DNA of 64,000 nt from Piscinibacter gummiphilus (GCF_002116905.1 NZ_CP015118.1:2170001-2234000), one strand, 5' to 3'; positions 1 to 9,253 are shown, numbered from the stretch's first letter. The notes: generated by a model not told the origin, from the sequence alone. A program made the numbers and translations.

Positions 1-1347
1 CTCGCCCGCGACGTTCTTCGCGACGACCTTGTAGACCGCGCCGTCGTCGCTGCTGGCCGTGGGGTAGACGAAGAGGACGCTGGTGTTGCTGTTGGGCACC
101 GGCTCGCCGTTGCGCGTCCACGAGTAGGTCATGGGCTGCGTGCCTTCGACCACGGCCGTGAACATGGCGGCGTCGCCGGCCTGCACGGTGGTGTTGCGCG
201 GGTTCATCATCACCTTCGGCGACAGCTTGCCCGGGATGGGCGACGTGGCGGCCTCGAGCACCATGCAGCCCTTCATCGCGCCGCCGAATTCCTCGAGTTC
301 GACCTCGTTGATGGCGGTGATGCGGTCCTTCGTGGCGGCCCACACGCCGGTGGTGGCGTTCTTGCGCACCTGCATCGTGAAGCGGCCCTCGGCGTTCGTG
401 AAGGCGGTGCTGCGGCCCGAGTAGTCGACGCCGCTGCTGCTGACCTGCACACCCGAGACCGGGCGGCCGTTGCCGTCGACGACGCAGCCCTCCAGTTCCA
501 CCGTCTCGGCGACCATGTCGGCGTTCCAGTAGCTGAAGTGGCTCACGGTGCCTTCGTAGTAGGGCTCGCCGTCGCCGGTCTTCAGCGTGGCGCTGCCTTC
601 CTCCATCCAGCGGCCGGTGGCCTCGTCGAAGTGGAACAGCGGCACGGTGGCCGGCGGGTTCGGCGAACGGGTCGACAGCGGGATGCGGATCGTGGCCGTC
701 TTGCCGGCCGCGAGGTTCAGGCGCTTGCCCGCCGCGTCGCGCAGGTCCACCTTGATCGCGCCGAAGCTCTCGATCGTGCGCACGGCACCGGCCTGCAGCG
801 CGGTGAAGTTGCCGGGCATGCGCTCGGGGTCGCTCGCCGGGTCGATGTCGGTGAGGCTGGCCGAGATCGTGCCGGCGGCGGCCGCCCCCGTGGCGGCGTC
901 CACCAGCGCGGCGGCGGGCAGCTGCACCTGCGCGTTCGAGCCCGGGCTCGTCAGCGTGGCGGCGGTCGCGGCGTCGAAGGTGGTGGCGGGCGCGAGCTTG
1001 ATCAGGCGCACGCTGACGTCGGCCGTGCCGTTGGCTGCCAGCGCCACGAAGGCGGAGTTCGGGCCGTGGCCCGCGGCCTCGGCTTTCACCAGTGCACGGT
1101 CGGACGGGGTCACGCCCGGCAGCGTGAAGGTGCCGTCGGCGGCGGTGGTGGTGGAACGTGCGCCGGCCGTGACGCGGGCGCCAGCGAGCGGCTCGTCCGT
1201 GTCGGTCTCGACGATGCGGCCCGTCACGGTGGCCGTCTGGGCGGCCGGCGTGTCGGTGATGGGGGCGTCGTCGCCGCCGCAGGCGACGAAAAACGCGGAG
1301 CTGGTGGCGATCGCCAGCCAGGAGAGGAATCGGTTCATCGGTTTCAT
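1..1347 (-). CDS. Secreted lipoprotein with carboxypeptidase-regulatory-like and Ig-like domains (C-terminus outside window)
   Basis: Reading from the ATG at 1347, the frame stays open to base 1 (449 codons), so the C-terminus lies outside the window. The N-terminus is a lipoprotein signal peptide: MKPMNRF, a hydrophobic run, then FVAC-GGDD, placing the lipid-bearing Cys near residue 21. Next come a carboxypeptidase-regulatory-like beta domain (TVTGRIVETDTDEPLAGARV), a middle region with 'FHFDEATGRWMEEG', a second such domain after 'ELEGCVVDGNGRPVSG', and an Ig-like domain (TVQAGDAAMFTAVVEG). These are surface carbohydrate- or protein-binding folds; no enzyme motif is seen. It starts 24 bp after the cytochrome gene and probably shares its transcript. 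Function unknown. Confidence 0.75.
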   Translation of the reverse strand, partial: MKPMNRFLSWLAIATSSAFFVACGGDDAPITDTPAAQTATVTGRIVETDTDEPLAGARVTAGARSTTTAADGTFTLPGVTPSDRALVKAEAAGHGPNSAFVALAANGTADVSVRLIKLAPATTFDAATAATLTSPGSNAQVQLPAAALVDAATGAAAAGTISASLTDIDPASDPERMPGNFTALQAGAVRTIESFGAIKVDLRDAAGKRLNLAAGKTATIRIPLSTRSPNPPATVPLFHFDEATGRWMEEGSATLKTGDGEPYYEGTVSHFSYWNADMVAETVELEGCVVDGNGRPVSGVQVSSSGVDYSGRSTAFTNAEGRFTMQVRKNATTGVWAATKDRITAINEVELEEFGGAMKGCMVLEAATSPIPGKLSPKVMMNPRNTTVQAGDAAMFTAVVEGTQPMTYSWTRNGEPVPNSNTSVLFVYPTASSDDGAVYKVVAKNVAGE

Positions 1348-1371
1348 GGTGTGTGGAGCGAAGGGGTGGGG

Positions 1372-2277
1372 TCAGTGCTGGCCGGCGGGGACGGCGGGCA
1401 GCGCCTGGAGGTGCAGGTACAAGGCCTGCGCGTCGGTGTCGTTGAGTTCCTTGAGCGAGCCGAACGGCATCACGGGGCTCACGGGAGACCCGTCGGGGCG
1501 GCGGCCGGTGCGCAGCATCGCGGTGAACTCCGCGGCGTTGCGGTAGGCGGGCATGGCCGAGCCGGGGCCGGGCGTGAGGTTCGCGGCGGCGGGCCAGTCC
1601 GGCGGACCGCCCGGGATCCTCCCGCCCGACAGCGTGGCGCCGTGGCAGCCGATGCACGCGTTGGCGATGTAGGCGCCATGGGCCGCGTTCACGCCTTCCG
1701 GCACCGGTTGCGACGGAGGCAGGGTGTGGTCGATCTTCTCGGCGGCGTCCCGGATGAGCCCGGCGGCATACAGCGCCCGCACGGGCAGCGGCAGGGCGAT
1801 GTGGGCCGGCACGCCCTCTTGCGGCGGCATCTGCCGGACGTAGGCCACCAGCGCGGCGAGGTCGTCGTTCGTCAGCCGGGCGTAGTCCTCGCTGGGCATG
1901 ATGATCAGCGGGCGGCCATCGGGCTTGATGCCGTGGCGGATGGCGCGGTCCCAGTCGGCCGGGCCGTAGCCCGAGACCACCGAGCCGGGGTGGGGCGTGA
2001 TGTTCGGCGCGCGCACGTGCATGCCCTTGCCGTCGTTGATCACGTCCTTGCCGGCGCCGTTGTCGCCGTGGCAGTCGGTGCAGCCGCGCGATGCGAAGAG
2101 GTAGCGGCCGCGGGCGACCGACGCTTCGTCGGTGCGCCAGGCCACCGGCTCCACGTGCACGTCGATCCGACGGGCCATCTTGCGGTCGCCGAGATGGGCA
2201 CCGACCACGAGGCCGGCGGCGGCGAAGGCCACGAGGCCCACGACGCCGGCCAGGCTGCGCTTGATCCAGGTCTTCAT
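1372..2277 (-). CDS. Membrane-anchored diheme cytochrome c
   Basis: A 301-aa protein with an N-terminal membrane anchor (residues about 8-28) and two c-type heme sites, CTDCH (66-70) and CIGCH (208-212). Each site is followed by a Met that could be the axial ligand (MPSEDY near 128; PVMPFG near 270). The layout matches periplasmic diheme cytochromes of the alcohol/aldehyde dehydrogenase subunit type, which pass electrons from a dehydrogenase to the respiratory chain. No dehydrogenase is adjacent. It lies 10 bp after the hemerythrin-like gene and 24 bp before the lipoprotein gene, all on the minus strand, so it is probably part of a three-gene operon. Confidence 0.88.
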   Translation of the reverse strand: MKTWIKRSLAGVVGLVAFAAAGLVVGAHLGDRKMARRIDVHVEPVAWRTDEASVARGRYLFASRGCTDCHGDNGAGKDVINDGKGMHVRAPNITPHPGSVVSGYGPADWDRAIRHGIKPDGRPLIIMPSEDYARLTNDDLAALVAYVRQMPPQEGVPAHIALPLPVRALYAAGLIRDAAEKIDHTLPPSQPVPEGVNAAHGAYIANACIGCHGATLSGGRIPGGPPDWPAAANLTPGPGSAMPAYRNAAEFTAMLRTGRRPDGSPVSPVMPFGSLKELNDTDAQALYLHLQALPAVPAGQH

Positions 2278-2287
2278 GGTGGCGGCC

Positions 2288-3013
2288 TCAGGCGAACTTG
2301 ACGGGAGCGGCGAGGCCGAGGGCGCGCATCAGCTTGGCCCAGCCCGGTGCGTCGATGTGCGGACGCACGATCTCGAGCACCGCGGCGAAGGCCTCGAAGG
2401 GCATGCCGGCGCGCATGCCGCTCATCAGGCCGGCGCGCTCCGACGGCGACAGCGCGGGGATCATCCAGCGGGCCACCACCATCTGCTCGGCTGGCGTGAT
2501 GCTCGCGAGAAGCCGGTCGTGGATCGCGTGCAGCTCCTCGTCGGTGTAGAGCGCCCACAGCGTCGCGTTGTTGGCCGTCTCCTCGAGGTGCATGTGGTGC
2601 AGGTTCTCGGCGACGAAGAGGGCCAGGTGGCGGTACAGGCGCAGCGCCAGCGTGAAACGCGTGGCCGGCACGGCGGCCTTCAACGCGAAGGTCTGGTTGC
2701 GCAGCACGCCGATCGTCTCGAGGTGGTCCTCGTGGTCGTCGGCCGTGCGGGCCGAGCCGGCGGGCTGGCGGGCCTCGATGGCGGCGTGGATGAACTCGTT
2801 CTCGTGCTTCACGTGGCCCTCGCAGAACGTGAGCAGGTCGTCGAGCTGGCCGAGGCAACGGGCCATCTCGTCGTCGTCGAGCACGTCGATGCGGCCCACG
2901 CGGGCGAGCGTCTCGGTCATGAAGCCGCGCAGGGCCTTGTGGATCGCGACGTACATGTCCATGCGGGGCGCGGTGTTCGGTGCGGCGGGGCGGGGGGTGA
3001 GGGTGGGTTGCAT
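2288..3013 (-). CDS. Hemerythrin-domain (HHE) protein
   Basis: The start at 3013 (MQPTLTPRP, 241 aa) is preferred over an upstream ATG because a GGAG ribosome site precedes it. The protein is all-helical with spaced metal-ligand motifs typical of hemerythrin-like HHE proteins: HKALRGFM near 25, HVKHENEFIH near 65, DDHEDHLET near 90, and HLALFVAENLHHMHLEE near 125. Hemerythrins bind a di-iron centre and handle O2, NO or reactive species. The substrate cannot be read from sequence. First gene of the minus-strand operon with the diheme cytochrome, which suggests a redox or oxygen-sensing role. The 209-bp gap to the divergent regulator at 3223 presumably holds both promoters. Confidence 0.85.
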   Translation of the reverse strand: MQPTLTPRPAAPNTAPRMDMYVAIHKALRGFMTETLARVGRIDVLDDDEMARCLGQLDDLLTFCEGHVKHENEFIHAAIEARQPAGSARTADDHEDHLETIGVLRNQTFALKAAVPATRFTLALRLYRHLALFVAENLHHMHLEETANNATLWALYTDEELHAIHDRLLASITPAEQMVVARWMIPALSPSERAGLMSGMRAGMPFEAFAAVLEIVRPHIDAPGWAKLMRALGLAAPVKFA

Positions 3014-3222
3014 GCTGGAAACTCCATTCGGGCTGAGGCCGAACGGGATGGCTCGGCATGTCGGGCAGTGTTCCCGCGAGGGGGCCATGGGTCATCGCCT
3101 GAAGGAGCCATCGGAGCCGGAACCGGTGGGCCAACCCGGATGGGGGGACCCCCTTCGGGTGCCCCGCGAACGCGGGAGTGGGGCACCTTCCCGAACCGAT
3201 CCAGCTTCGGCAGAATCGCGCG

Positions 3223-5895
3223 ATGCCGACGGAACCCGAGCCTGCCGCCGGGCCGGTGTTCGCGCTCGCCAAGATCCAGCCCCCGCGCCCCCGCACGGGC
3301 CTGGTCGAACGGCCGGGCCTCGAGCGCTCGCTCGCGTCGGCCTTCGCCCACCCCCTCACCTTGCTGCTGGCGCCGGCCGGCTACGGCAAGACGGCTGCGC
3401 TCACCCGCCAGATCCGCCAGCTGCCCGGGGGCACGGCCCTCGTGTGGATCTCCGCCGATGCCGACGACCGCCTGCCGCGGTTCCTCGACTGCCTCGCCGC
3501 GGCGCTGGAGCCCCACGACCCGGCCTGGCGCGTGGCCCCCGAGGCGCTCGCCACGCTGGCGCTGGCCGACGGCGGCGTGCGCCAGGTGGCCAACGAATGG
3601 ATCAACGCGCTCGCCGGCGCACGTGCACCGGGCGGGCTCATCGTCATCGACGACCTGCACCGCATCGGGGACCCGCACGTGTTCGAGTTGCTCGCATGCG
3701 TCATCGAACGTGTGCCGTCCACCTGGTCCTTCGCCATCGCCAGCCGCGTCGAGCCCCCGTGGCCGCTGGCCCGCTGGCGCGCGACGGGCCAGCTCGCCGA
3801 GCTGCGCCAGTACGACCTGCGCTTCGGCGAGGGCGAGGTCGCTTCACTGATTGCCGCGGCCGGCGGCGATCCCTCCCACGCCGCGCAACTGCTCGAGCGC
3901 ACCGAGGGCTGGGCCGCGGGCCTGCGCCTGAGCCTCACCGCGCGCCACGGCAGTGCCCCGATGGGCGTCTTCAACCAGCGCCACGTGTTCGACTACCTCG
4001 CTGCCGAGGTGCTCGACGACATGCCCGCCGTGCTGCGCACCTTCCTGCTGCGCTGCGCCGTGCTGCCCGAACTCACGGTCGCCCGCTGCGCGCAGGTGAG
4101 CGGGTCGCCCGATGCGTCGCGACTGCTGGAGGAGATCGAACGCCGCGGCCTCTTCGTCAGCGTGCTCGACGCCGACGAACTGACGCTGCGCCAGCACGAC
4201 CTCGTGCGCGACTTCCTGCTCGACCGCCTCGAACGCGATCACCCCGAGGAACTGCCCGGACTGCTGTGCCGCGCGGCCGTTGGTGAACCCGACCTCGCAC
4301 GCGCGGTGGGCTACTTCACGCGCGCCGGCGCATGGGAGCAGGCCGCCGATGCGCTGGCCAAGCGCGGCCCGCTGCTCGTCGCCTCGGGCGGCGCCACCTT
4401 GCCCGCGATGCTCGCCACGCTGCCCGCCGCCGCCATCGACGCGCGGCCCGACCTGCTGGTGCTGCAGGGCATGGTCGCGTTCCTGGCCTTCGACTTCGAC
4501 ACCACCGTGTCCGCGATGTCGCGCGCGAGCACCGGCTTCGCACGGGCCGGCCGGGCCGCCGATGCCGCACTCGCGAAGGCGTATGCGTGCATCGCGATGC
4601 AGAACACCGGGCGGGTGCACGAGGCCGCGTTCGAGTTGACACGTCTTCGCGCGCTGCCCCTCGACGACGCGTCACGTGCCGTGATCGCCTTCGGCAGCGC
4701 GTGGGCGGCCTATGCCGAACTGCGGGCAGAGGACGTCGCGGGCCATTTCACCGAGATGGTGGAAGCGCTCGAACGTGTGCCCGACCTGCAGATCTGGAAC
4801 CTCTGCTTCTTCCACAGCTTCCTCGCGGGACTGCCGAACGTGAACCCGCTGATGGAGCGCTTCGCCGACGGGGCGTTCCGCATCGCCGGGGAACATCCGT
4901 CGCACCTGCGTGCGGGCGTGCTGCATGCGAGGGTGTGGCTCGCGCTGTCGGCGGGACGGCTCGACGAGGCGGCGGCGTGGATGTCCCGTGCCGACGAGGC
5001 GTGCCACTGGCTCGGGCAGCCGTGCAGCGTGGCGACCGAAAACTACAACGCGCGCATCCTCATCCATGCGCTGCTGGGGCGGCGCGAGGCGAGCGAGGCC
5101 GCGGCCAAGGCCTGCCTCGACGACATGCGCCATGCGACCACGACGAGCAACCGGCTGACCCACGAGTACGAGATCCTGCTGGTGCAGGCGCGGGCGCGGT
5201 GGATCTTCCAGGACGTGGCGGGGTTGCGGGCGGTGCGTGCGGAGTTCGCTGCCGCGCGCAATCCGCTCGAATGGCCGGCGGCGGAGCGGCAGGCCCGGTA
5301 CCTGGATGCGCTGCTGGCGCTGGCGGAGGAGCGGCTGGCCGATGCGCTGGTGCTGCTGGGGCCGCTGGCCGAGGACGTCGAGCGCTGGTGCTTCTTCCCG
5401 GCGGTGCAGGCGCGCGTGATGCGGGCGGACGTGCTGGTGCGGCTGGGGGAGACGGAGGCCGCTGCGGCGTCGCTGTCGCCGTGGGTGGCGAACGCGGTGC
5501 ATGGGCGGGAGCTGGGCGGGGCGCTGCTGGCGGGGCCGGCCGCGCTGGCGCGGCTGGCCGGCGTGGCATGGGGCGCGCTGTTGCCGGCGGCAGCGGTTTC
5601 CCTGCTGAGGCGTCTGGCCGACCTGCTGGCGCCGCACCACGCGCCCGCACCGACGGCCTCGGCGCTGTCGGCCCAGGCGACGCTGCTGAGCGACCGCGAG
5701 CACGAGGTGCTCGCCCGCATCGCGGCCGGCGACAGCAACAAGCTGATCGCCCGCGCCTTCGATCTCAGTCCGCACACGGTCAAGCGGCACGTGGCGAACA
5801 TCCTGGGCAAACTGGGCGTGGACACCCGCGGGCAGGCCGCGGCGTGGTACCGGGACCAGGGTTCCGGCCCCCCTCACGGAGGAATGCCGTCATGA
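3223..5895 (+). CDS. MalT-like large ATP-binding LuxR-family regulator (LAL)
   Basis: 890 aa from the ATG at 3223; the first segment that looks like protein is MPTEPEP...FALAKIQPPRP, the usual LAL opening. Order of parts: STAND-type NTPase with Walker A APAGYGKT (50-57) and Walker B LIVIDDLH (about 140); a winged-helix segment; a long TPR-like helical array; and a C-terminal LuxR helix-turn-helix (LSDREHEVLARIAAGDSNKL, then SPHTVKRHVANIL). Such proteins bind an inducer and ATP, oligomerise and activate transcription, as MalT does. The stop overlaps the start of the VOC gene by 4 bp (ATGA), so the two are translationally coupled. A close relative lies at 22691-25369. Confidence 0.9.
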   Translation: MPTEPEPAAGPVFALAKIQPPRPRTGLVERPGLERSLASAFAHPLTLLLAPAGYGKTAALTRQIRQLPGGTALVWISADADDRLPRFLDCLAAALEPHDPAWRVAPEALATLALADGGVRQVANEWINALAGARAPGGLIVIDDLHRIGDPHVFELLACVIERVPSTWSFAIASRVEPPWPLARWRATGQLAELRQYDLRFGEGEVASLIAAAGGDPSHAAQLLERTEGWAAGLRLSLTARHGSAPMGVFNQRHVFDYLAAEVLDDMPAVLRTFLLRCAVLPELTVARCAQVSGSPDASRLLEEIERRGLFVSVLDADELTLRQHDLVRDFLLDRLERDHPEELPGLLCRAAVGEPDLARAVGYFTRAGAWEQAADALAKRGPLLVASGGATLPAMLATLPAAAIDARPDLLVLQGMVAFLAFDFDTTVSAMSRASTGFARAGRAADAALAKAYACIAMQNTGRVHEAAFELTRLRALPLDDASRAVIAFGSAWAAYAELRAEDVAGHFTEMVEALERVPDLQIWNLCFFHSFLAGLPNVNPLMERFADGAFRIAGEHPSHLRAGVLHARVWLALSAGRLDEAAAWMSRADEACHWLGQPCSVATENYNARILIHALLGRREASEAAAKACLDDMRHATTTSNRLTHEYEILLVQARARWIFQDVAGLRAVRAEFAAARNPLEWPAAERQARYLDALLALAEERLADALVLLGPLAEDVERWCFFPAVQARVMRADVLVRLGETEAAAASLSPWVANAVHGRELGGALLAGPAALARLAGVAWGALLPAAAVSLLRRLADLLAPHHAPAPTASALSAQATLLSDREHEVLARIAAGDSNKLIARAFDLSPHTVKRHVANILGKLGVDTRGQAAAWYRDQGSGPPHGGMPS

Positions 5896-6326
5896 CCATC
5901 AAGCGCATGGACAACGTCCTGATCGTCGTCGACGACCTCGAGGCGGTGAAGGCGTTCTTTCTCGAACTGGGCCTGAAGCTCGAAGGCGAGACCACGGTGG
6001 AAGGCCCCGACATCGGCCGCCTCATCGGCATCGGCCACGTGCGCGCCACGCTCTCGATGCTGCGCACGGCCGACGGGCAGGGCATCGAGCTGGACAAGTT
6101 CCACACGCCGGAGGCGGTGCGGTTCGGGCCGGTGGACATGCCGGTGAACGCACTGGGCCTTCGCCGGATCATGTTCGCGGTCGACGGCCTCGATGCGCTC
6201 GTGGCGCGCATGTCGGCCCATGGGTTCGAACTCATCGGTCGGATGCGGTATGGGCAGTCGTACGAACTGGCCTACATCCGTGGGCCCGAGGGAATCATCG
6301 TGGGGCTCGCCGAGCAACTCGGCTGA
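5892..6326 (+). CDS. VOC (glyoxalase/bleomycin-resistance fold) family protein
   Basis: 144 aa beginning at the ATG that overlaps the regulator stop. The start MDNVLIVVDDLEAVKAFF and the second half (GLRRIMFAVDGLDALVARM, ending GPEGIIVGLAEQ) are the two beta-alpha-beta-beta-beta modules of the vicinal oxygen chelate fold. These enzymes use a metal held by His/Glu/Gln residues for isomerase, dioxygenase or thiol-transfer chemistry. The substrate is not predictable. Coupling to the LuxR-type regulator implies co-expression; it may be the effector output or may make or remove the inducer (inference). Confidence 0.85.
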   Translation: MTIKRMDNVLIVVDDLEAVKAFFLELGLKLEGETTVEGPDIGRLIGIGHVRATLSMLRTADGQGIELDKFHTPEAVRFGPVDMPVNALGLRRIMFAVDGLDALVARMSAHGFELIGRMRYGQSYELAYIRGPEGIIVGLAEQLG

Positions 6327-6355
6327 CGGGGTGGCCGGGCGAACTGAACCGATCT

Positions 6356-6664
6356 TCACTGAGGCGACTTTCCCGCCGCACTGATGCCAGGACCCGAGCC
6401 GGATGCGCCCTTGCCGCTGGACTTTGCCTGCGGGGTCGGAGTCTGCCCTGAATGGCCGAACCCACCCGTCCCGGTCTCCTTTTTCAGGCAAAGCTCTCGA
6501 CACTTGTTGCTGTTGGAGTCCCAGTCGTAGGTGCATCCCTTTTTCTCCTTCTTCATGCAAGCGACAACCGGGTTGACGACGCTCTGAGTCTGAGCGGTGG
6601 CAGTTCCGGCCACACCGACAAGGAGGACCGCGACGAAACGTGCCTGAAGTGAGTGAAAGTGCAT
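6356..6664 (-). CDS. Small secreted cysteine-containing protein, function unknown
   Basis: 102 aa with a clear signal peptide (cleavage after ATAQ, about residue 25). A short mature region has four cysteines (near 36, 44, 55 and 59) able to form two disulfides, followed by a Gly/Ser/Lys-rich tail. A GGGAG ribosome site precedes the start. It follows the membrane-protein gene at 6675-7364 by 10 bp on the same strand, so the two are probably one operon. No family recognised. Confidence 0.6.
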   Translation of the reverse strand: MHFHSLQARFVAVLLVGVAGTATAQTQSVVNPVVACMKKEKKGCTYDWDSNSNKCRELCLKKETGTGGFGHSGQTPTPQAKSSGKGASGSGPGISAAGKSPQ

Positions 6665-6674
6665 GTTTTCTCCC

Positions 6675-7364
6675 TTACTGGCTCAGTTCTCGAACGGCGT
6701 CCGCGAGGCATTCATCGAGCTTGGACGCGGGGGTAGGGACGTTCTTCCTGCACCATTCGATGGCGGGAGGCATCGCAGCCAGGCGTCGGGCCTTCTTGCT
6801 GTCGACGTTGGCCGCAGGAACCGATTCCCCGTCGCTGAAGCTGGGGGTGCTAAGCGTCTGGTACTCCGTCTTCATGATGCCTCCGATGGTTGCCATCCCC
6901 GCCCCGATGACGAAGACCAATACGCCGGTAGAAGCAACTTTCAGTGAGACGGAGTACTTGCTGTCCGGAGATTGGCCGGTGACGTCGATGCCGCCCGCAT
7001 CGATTCCCAGTGCGATGAGCATCAATCCGATGCTGATCACGGCGAAGCCGATGTGCATGACCGCGAGCTTCATCTGTTGCTTGCTGACCATCACCGCGCG
7101 GTTGCTCGTCTCCACGAAGATCAGTGCAGCCATCGCATAGTCATGTGCGTCGACGGGCTTGCCGGCTCGTTCCGGAAGGATGTCCGACAGCTTCGGGGTC
7201 ACGGCCGCGGAGATCCCGACGTCCATTCGGTTCATGACGGTGTATGCCTGAAACAGAAGGGCGGAGGGCAGCAGGAAGCCGAAACCGAAGACGACGAGTA
7301 CGCGGACAAGTGCCCGGGGCATCTGCCGAAGGTGGAGTAGCGTTCTCCGAGGCGGATTGAGCAT
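6675..7364 (-). CDS. Inner-membrane protein with three predicted TM helices, function unknown
   Basis: 229 aa. Hydrophobic segments lie near residues 19-41, 104-125 and 146-167. The loop between helices 1 and 2 (about 60 aa) carries 'LPERAGKPVDAHDYAMAALI'. The C-terminal 60 residues are soluble and contain two Cys (WCRKN and DECLADA). No known domain recognised. It precedes the small secreted Cys protein, probably as one transcript. With the genes at 7603-9000 it forms a block of unrecognised envelope proteins. Confidence 0.6.
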   Translation of the reverse strand: MLNPPRRTLLHLRQMPRALVRVLVVFGFGFLLPSALLFQAYTVMNRMDVGISAAVTPKLSDILPERAGKPVDAHDYAMAALIFVETSNRAVMVSKQQMKLAVMHIGFAVISIGLMLIALGIDAGGIDVTGQSPDSKYSVSLKVASTGVLVFVIGAGMATIGGIMKTEYQTLSTPSFSDGESVPAANVDSKKARRLAAMPPAIEWCRKNVPTPASKLDECLADAVRELSQ

Positions 7365-7602
7365 CGGGTTTCCTGTCTCTTGTCTTGGACGATGGTCATC
7401 CGCATCCTACTTTCGCGGGTCAGCCCTCGAAATCATTCATCTGTGGGATGAGTCGTGGGCTCTTCGCCTTCGTAGAACCTGAGGATGGCGGTCCGTTCCT
7501 GGCGCCCTGATGATCGGGATGGCAGTCACGTCGTGGCTCGACGGATGTTGCCGAGGGAGTCACTCCGCAGGGATGACTTGCTCTCCCGGAAGTGAGGCAG
7601 AG

Positions 7603-8274
7603 ATGACTTTCACGGTAGAGAAAACCATCCGGATCAGTGACGTGCTCACGATCTTTGCCGTCACCATCTCGCTGGTGGCCCTCATGTCCACGCTCTCCAA
7701 GGACCGGGAGGAACGAGAGAGGGACCACGCCAGCCGGGTGCGCTCCGCTGCAGCGGCAATGCTCATCAAGGTCGATCGGTGGCAGGCGCTGCAGCTGTCG
7801 CTGTATCAAGAGTTGCAGCCGACTTTCGTGGAGCTGAGTGAGCAACTCCTCAAGAACTACAACACCCGAACGGTCCGGGACGAGCTTTGGAAGAGGATCT
7901 CGTTCGAGCGATCGAAGATTTCGGCGAAGGTCGTCGACGAGCAGCTGAGCTCGGCCTACTCGGATTTGATTGCGACCTTTCCCGCGGCGAGGGAGAAGCT
8001 GCAGTCGGCCCACGAGAAACTGGCCGAGGCCGAGAGCCTGGTCACGGACAGCTTCATGGCGGTGACCGAAGCCCGCATCCTTCCACTCCAGAACCAGCGG
8101 GAGTCCTATGAGACGGCCAAGCTTGGCAACCTGCTCCGAGACGCAGCGGCGTTCTCTTCCAGGGAATTGAAGCGGCGGTCGGACGATGCCGCGAAACCTC
8201 TGCGCGACTACCTGCTCTCCGTGATCGCGAAGAAGGATTCGGACATCGTTCAGGCGAGCCGCAGCGGGAGCTGA
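7603..8274 (+). CDS. Membrane-anchored coiled-coil protein, function unknown
   Basis: I take the ATG at 7603 (MTFTVEKTIRISDVL, 223 aa), which has a GAGGCAG site upstream, rather than the earlier in-frame ATG at 7510. One TM helix (about 14-32: VLTIFAVTISLVALMSTL) is followed by a charged, mostly helical soluble part rich in Glu, Lys, Arg and Ala that is likely coiled coil. This is the topology of a single-pass protein with a long cytoplasmic or periplasmic stalk. No catalytic motif seen. The gene stands alone on the plus strand, divergent from the 6356-7364 pair. Confidence 0.55.
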   Translation: MTFTVEKTIRISDVLTIFAVTISLVALMSTLSKDREERERDHASRVRSAAAAMLIKVDRWQALQLSLYQELQPTFVELSEQLLKNYNTRTVRDELWKRISFERSKISAKVVDEQLSSAYSDLIATFPAAREKLQSAHEKLAEAESLVTDSFMAVTEARILPLQNQRESYETAKLGNLLRDAAAFSSRELKRRSDDAAKPLRDYLLSVIAKKDSDIVQASRSGS

Positions 8275-8346
8275 TCATGCACCTCGGGCCGCGGCAATAA
8301 TCGCGGCACTCGGGATGTTCCGAGCCGCAATCACGAACGGGGAATC

Positions 8347-9000
8347 ATGAAAAGAATGCTGGTGGTGCTGGGGATCCTGCTCGGGGGCTGCGCCTCGCAG
8401 GCGCCCACGGTGGACGTGTCCGGACTCGAGCGGTCCAGCGTGCTCCGGGTCGAGGACCTGCGACCGGAGACCGAACGGCGAAGCGAAACGTTCAGCTATT
8501 CCATCAGCAGCGACGCTTATGCCATCTATCGACTGGAGGACGGCGCCACGAACCCTTCGGCCCTTCGCCTGCTGCAGCATCGTGCGTTCGAGCAGTCCGG
8601 AGGCAAGCCGGACGTCGGCGCGCTGAAGGTGCGCCATCTGGTGGTGTACCGCAACCTCCAGGCCGAGTTCCGGCGCACCGCCGTGGCAGGGGCCCTCGGA
8701 GGCACGGTGGGTGCGGTCCTTGTCGGACCTCCGATGAAGGGGCCGGACGGCACCGCGACGTCGGCCGTGGATCGCGCGGGATTCGAAGCGCTCGGTGCGA
8801 CCGAGTACAAGCGGGGCATCTATTCCGCCGAAGAGAACCCCGACCGGGGCAGTGTCCACGTCGTCTACATCGAGACCGAGATCGGTGGCAAGCGCGTCTT
8901 CACCCGGACCGTGGGGCCGGTGAAGGGCAAGGACGGGAACAACGCGTTGTCCGACGTCGTGGACGCGTCGATCAAGGCCCACTTGTCGCAGTACCTCTGA
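8347..9000 (+). CDS. Lipoprotein, function unknown
   Basis: 217 aa with a textbook lipoprotein signal (MKRMLVVLGILLGGCASQ; lipid Cys at 15). The mature part has a short glycine-rich hydrophobic stretch (AGALGGTVGAVLVGPPMKG, about 112-130) that could insert into or sit against a membrane. An exported envelope protein with no recognised family. The 72-bp gap upstream includes a short hairpin (gcctcgggccgcgg region) but no clear promoter. Confidence 0.6.
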   Translation: MKRMLVVLGILLGGCASQAPTVDVSGLERSSVLRVEDLRPETERRSETFSYSISSDAYAIYRLEDGATNPSALRLLQHRAFEQSGGKPDVGALKVRHLVVYRNLQAEFRRTAVAGALGGTVGAVLVGPPMKGPDGTATSAVDRAGFEALGATEYKRGIYSAEENPDRGSVHVVYIETEIGGKRVFTRTVGPVKGKDGNNALSDVVDASIKAHLSQYL

Positions 9001-9027
9001 GCACGGGGCACCGGGGACAATCCACCC

Positions 9028-9237
9028 ATGGACGAATCCCTCGAACTCCTGGTCAAGACCGAAATGCCGTACGGCAAGCACAAGGGAACGCTGCTGGCGG
9101 ACCTGCCCGGCAACTACCTGAGCTGGTTCGCCCGCGAGGGGTTCCCTGCCGGTCAGCTGGGCCGTCTGCTGGCCTTGATGCACGAGCTCGACCACAACGG
9201 GCTCAGGGACCTCCTGCAGCCGCTGCGACGCCGATGA
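9028..9237 (+). CDS. DUF3820 family small protein
   Basis: 69 aa. The core MPYGKHKGTLLADLPGNYL followed by SWFAREGFPAGQLG is the signature of DUF3820, a small cytoplasmic family annotated in some genomes as a putative quorum-sensing-regulated virulence factor. That label is historical and does not define a biochemical role. The gene lies 27 bp after the lipoprotein and 16 bp before the EthD gene on the same strand. Confidence 0.85.
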   Translation: MDESLELLVKTEMPYGKHKGTLLADLPGNYLSWFAREGFPAGQLGRLLALMHELDHNGLRDLLQPLRRR

Positions 9238-9253
9238 TGGCAAGGAGAACCGC

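Noticed and set aside
7420..8013. 197-codon minus-strand frame
   Set aside because: Lies opposite the membrane-anchored coiled-coil gene, which has a TM helix and a ribosome site.
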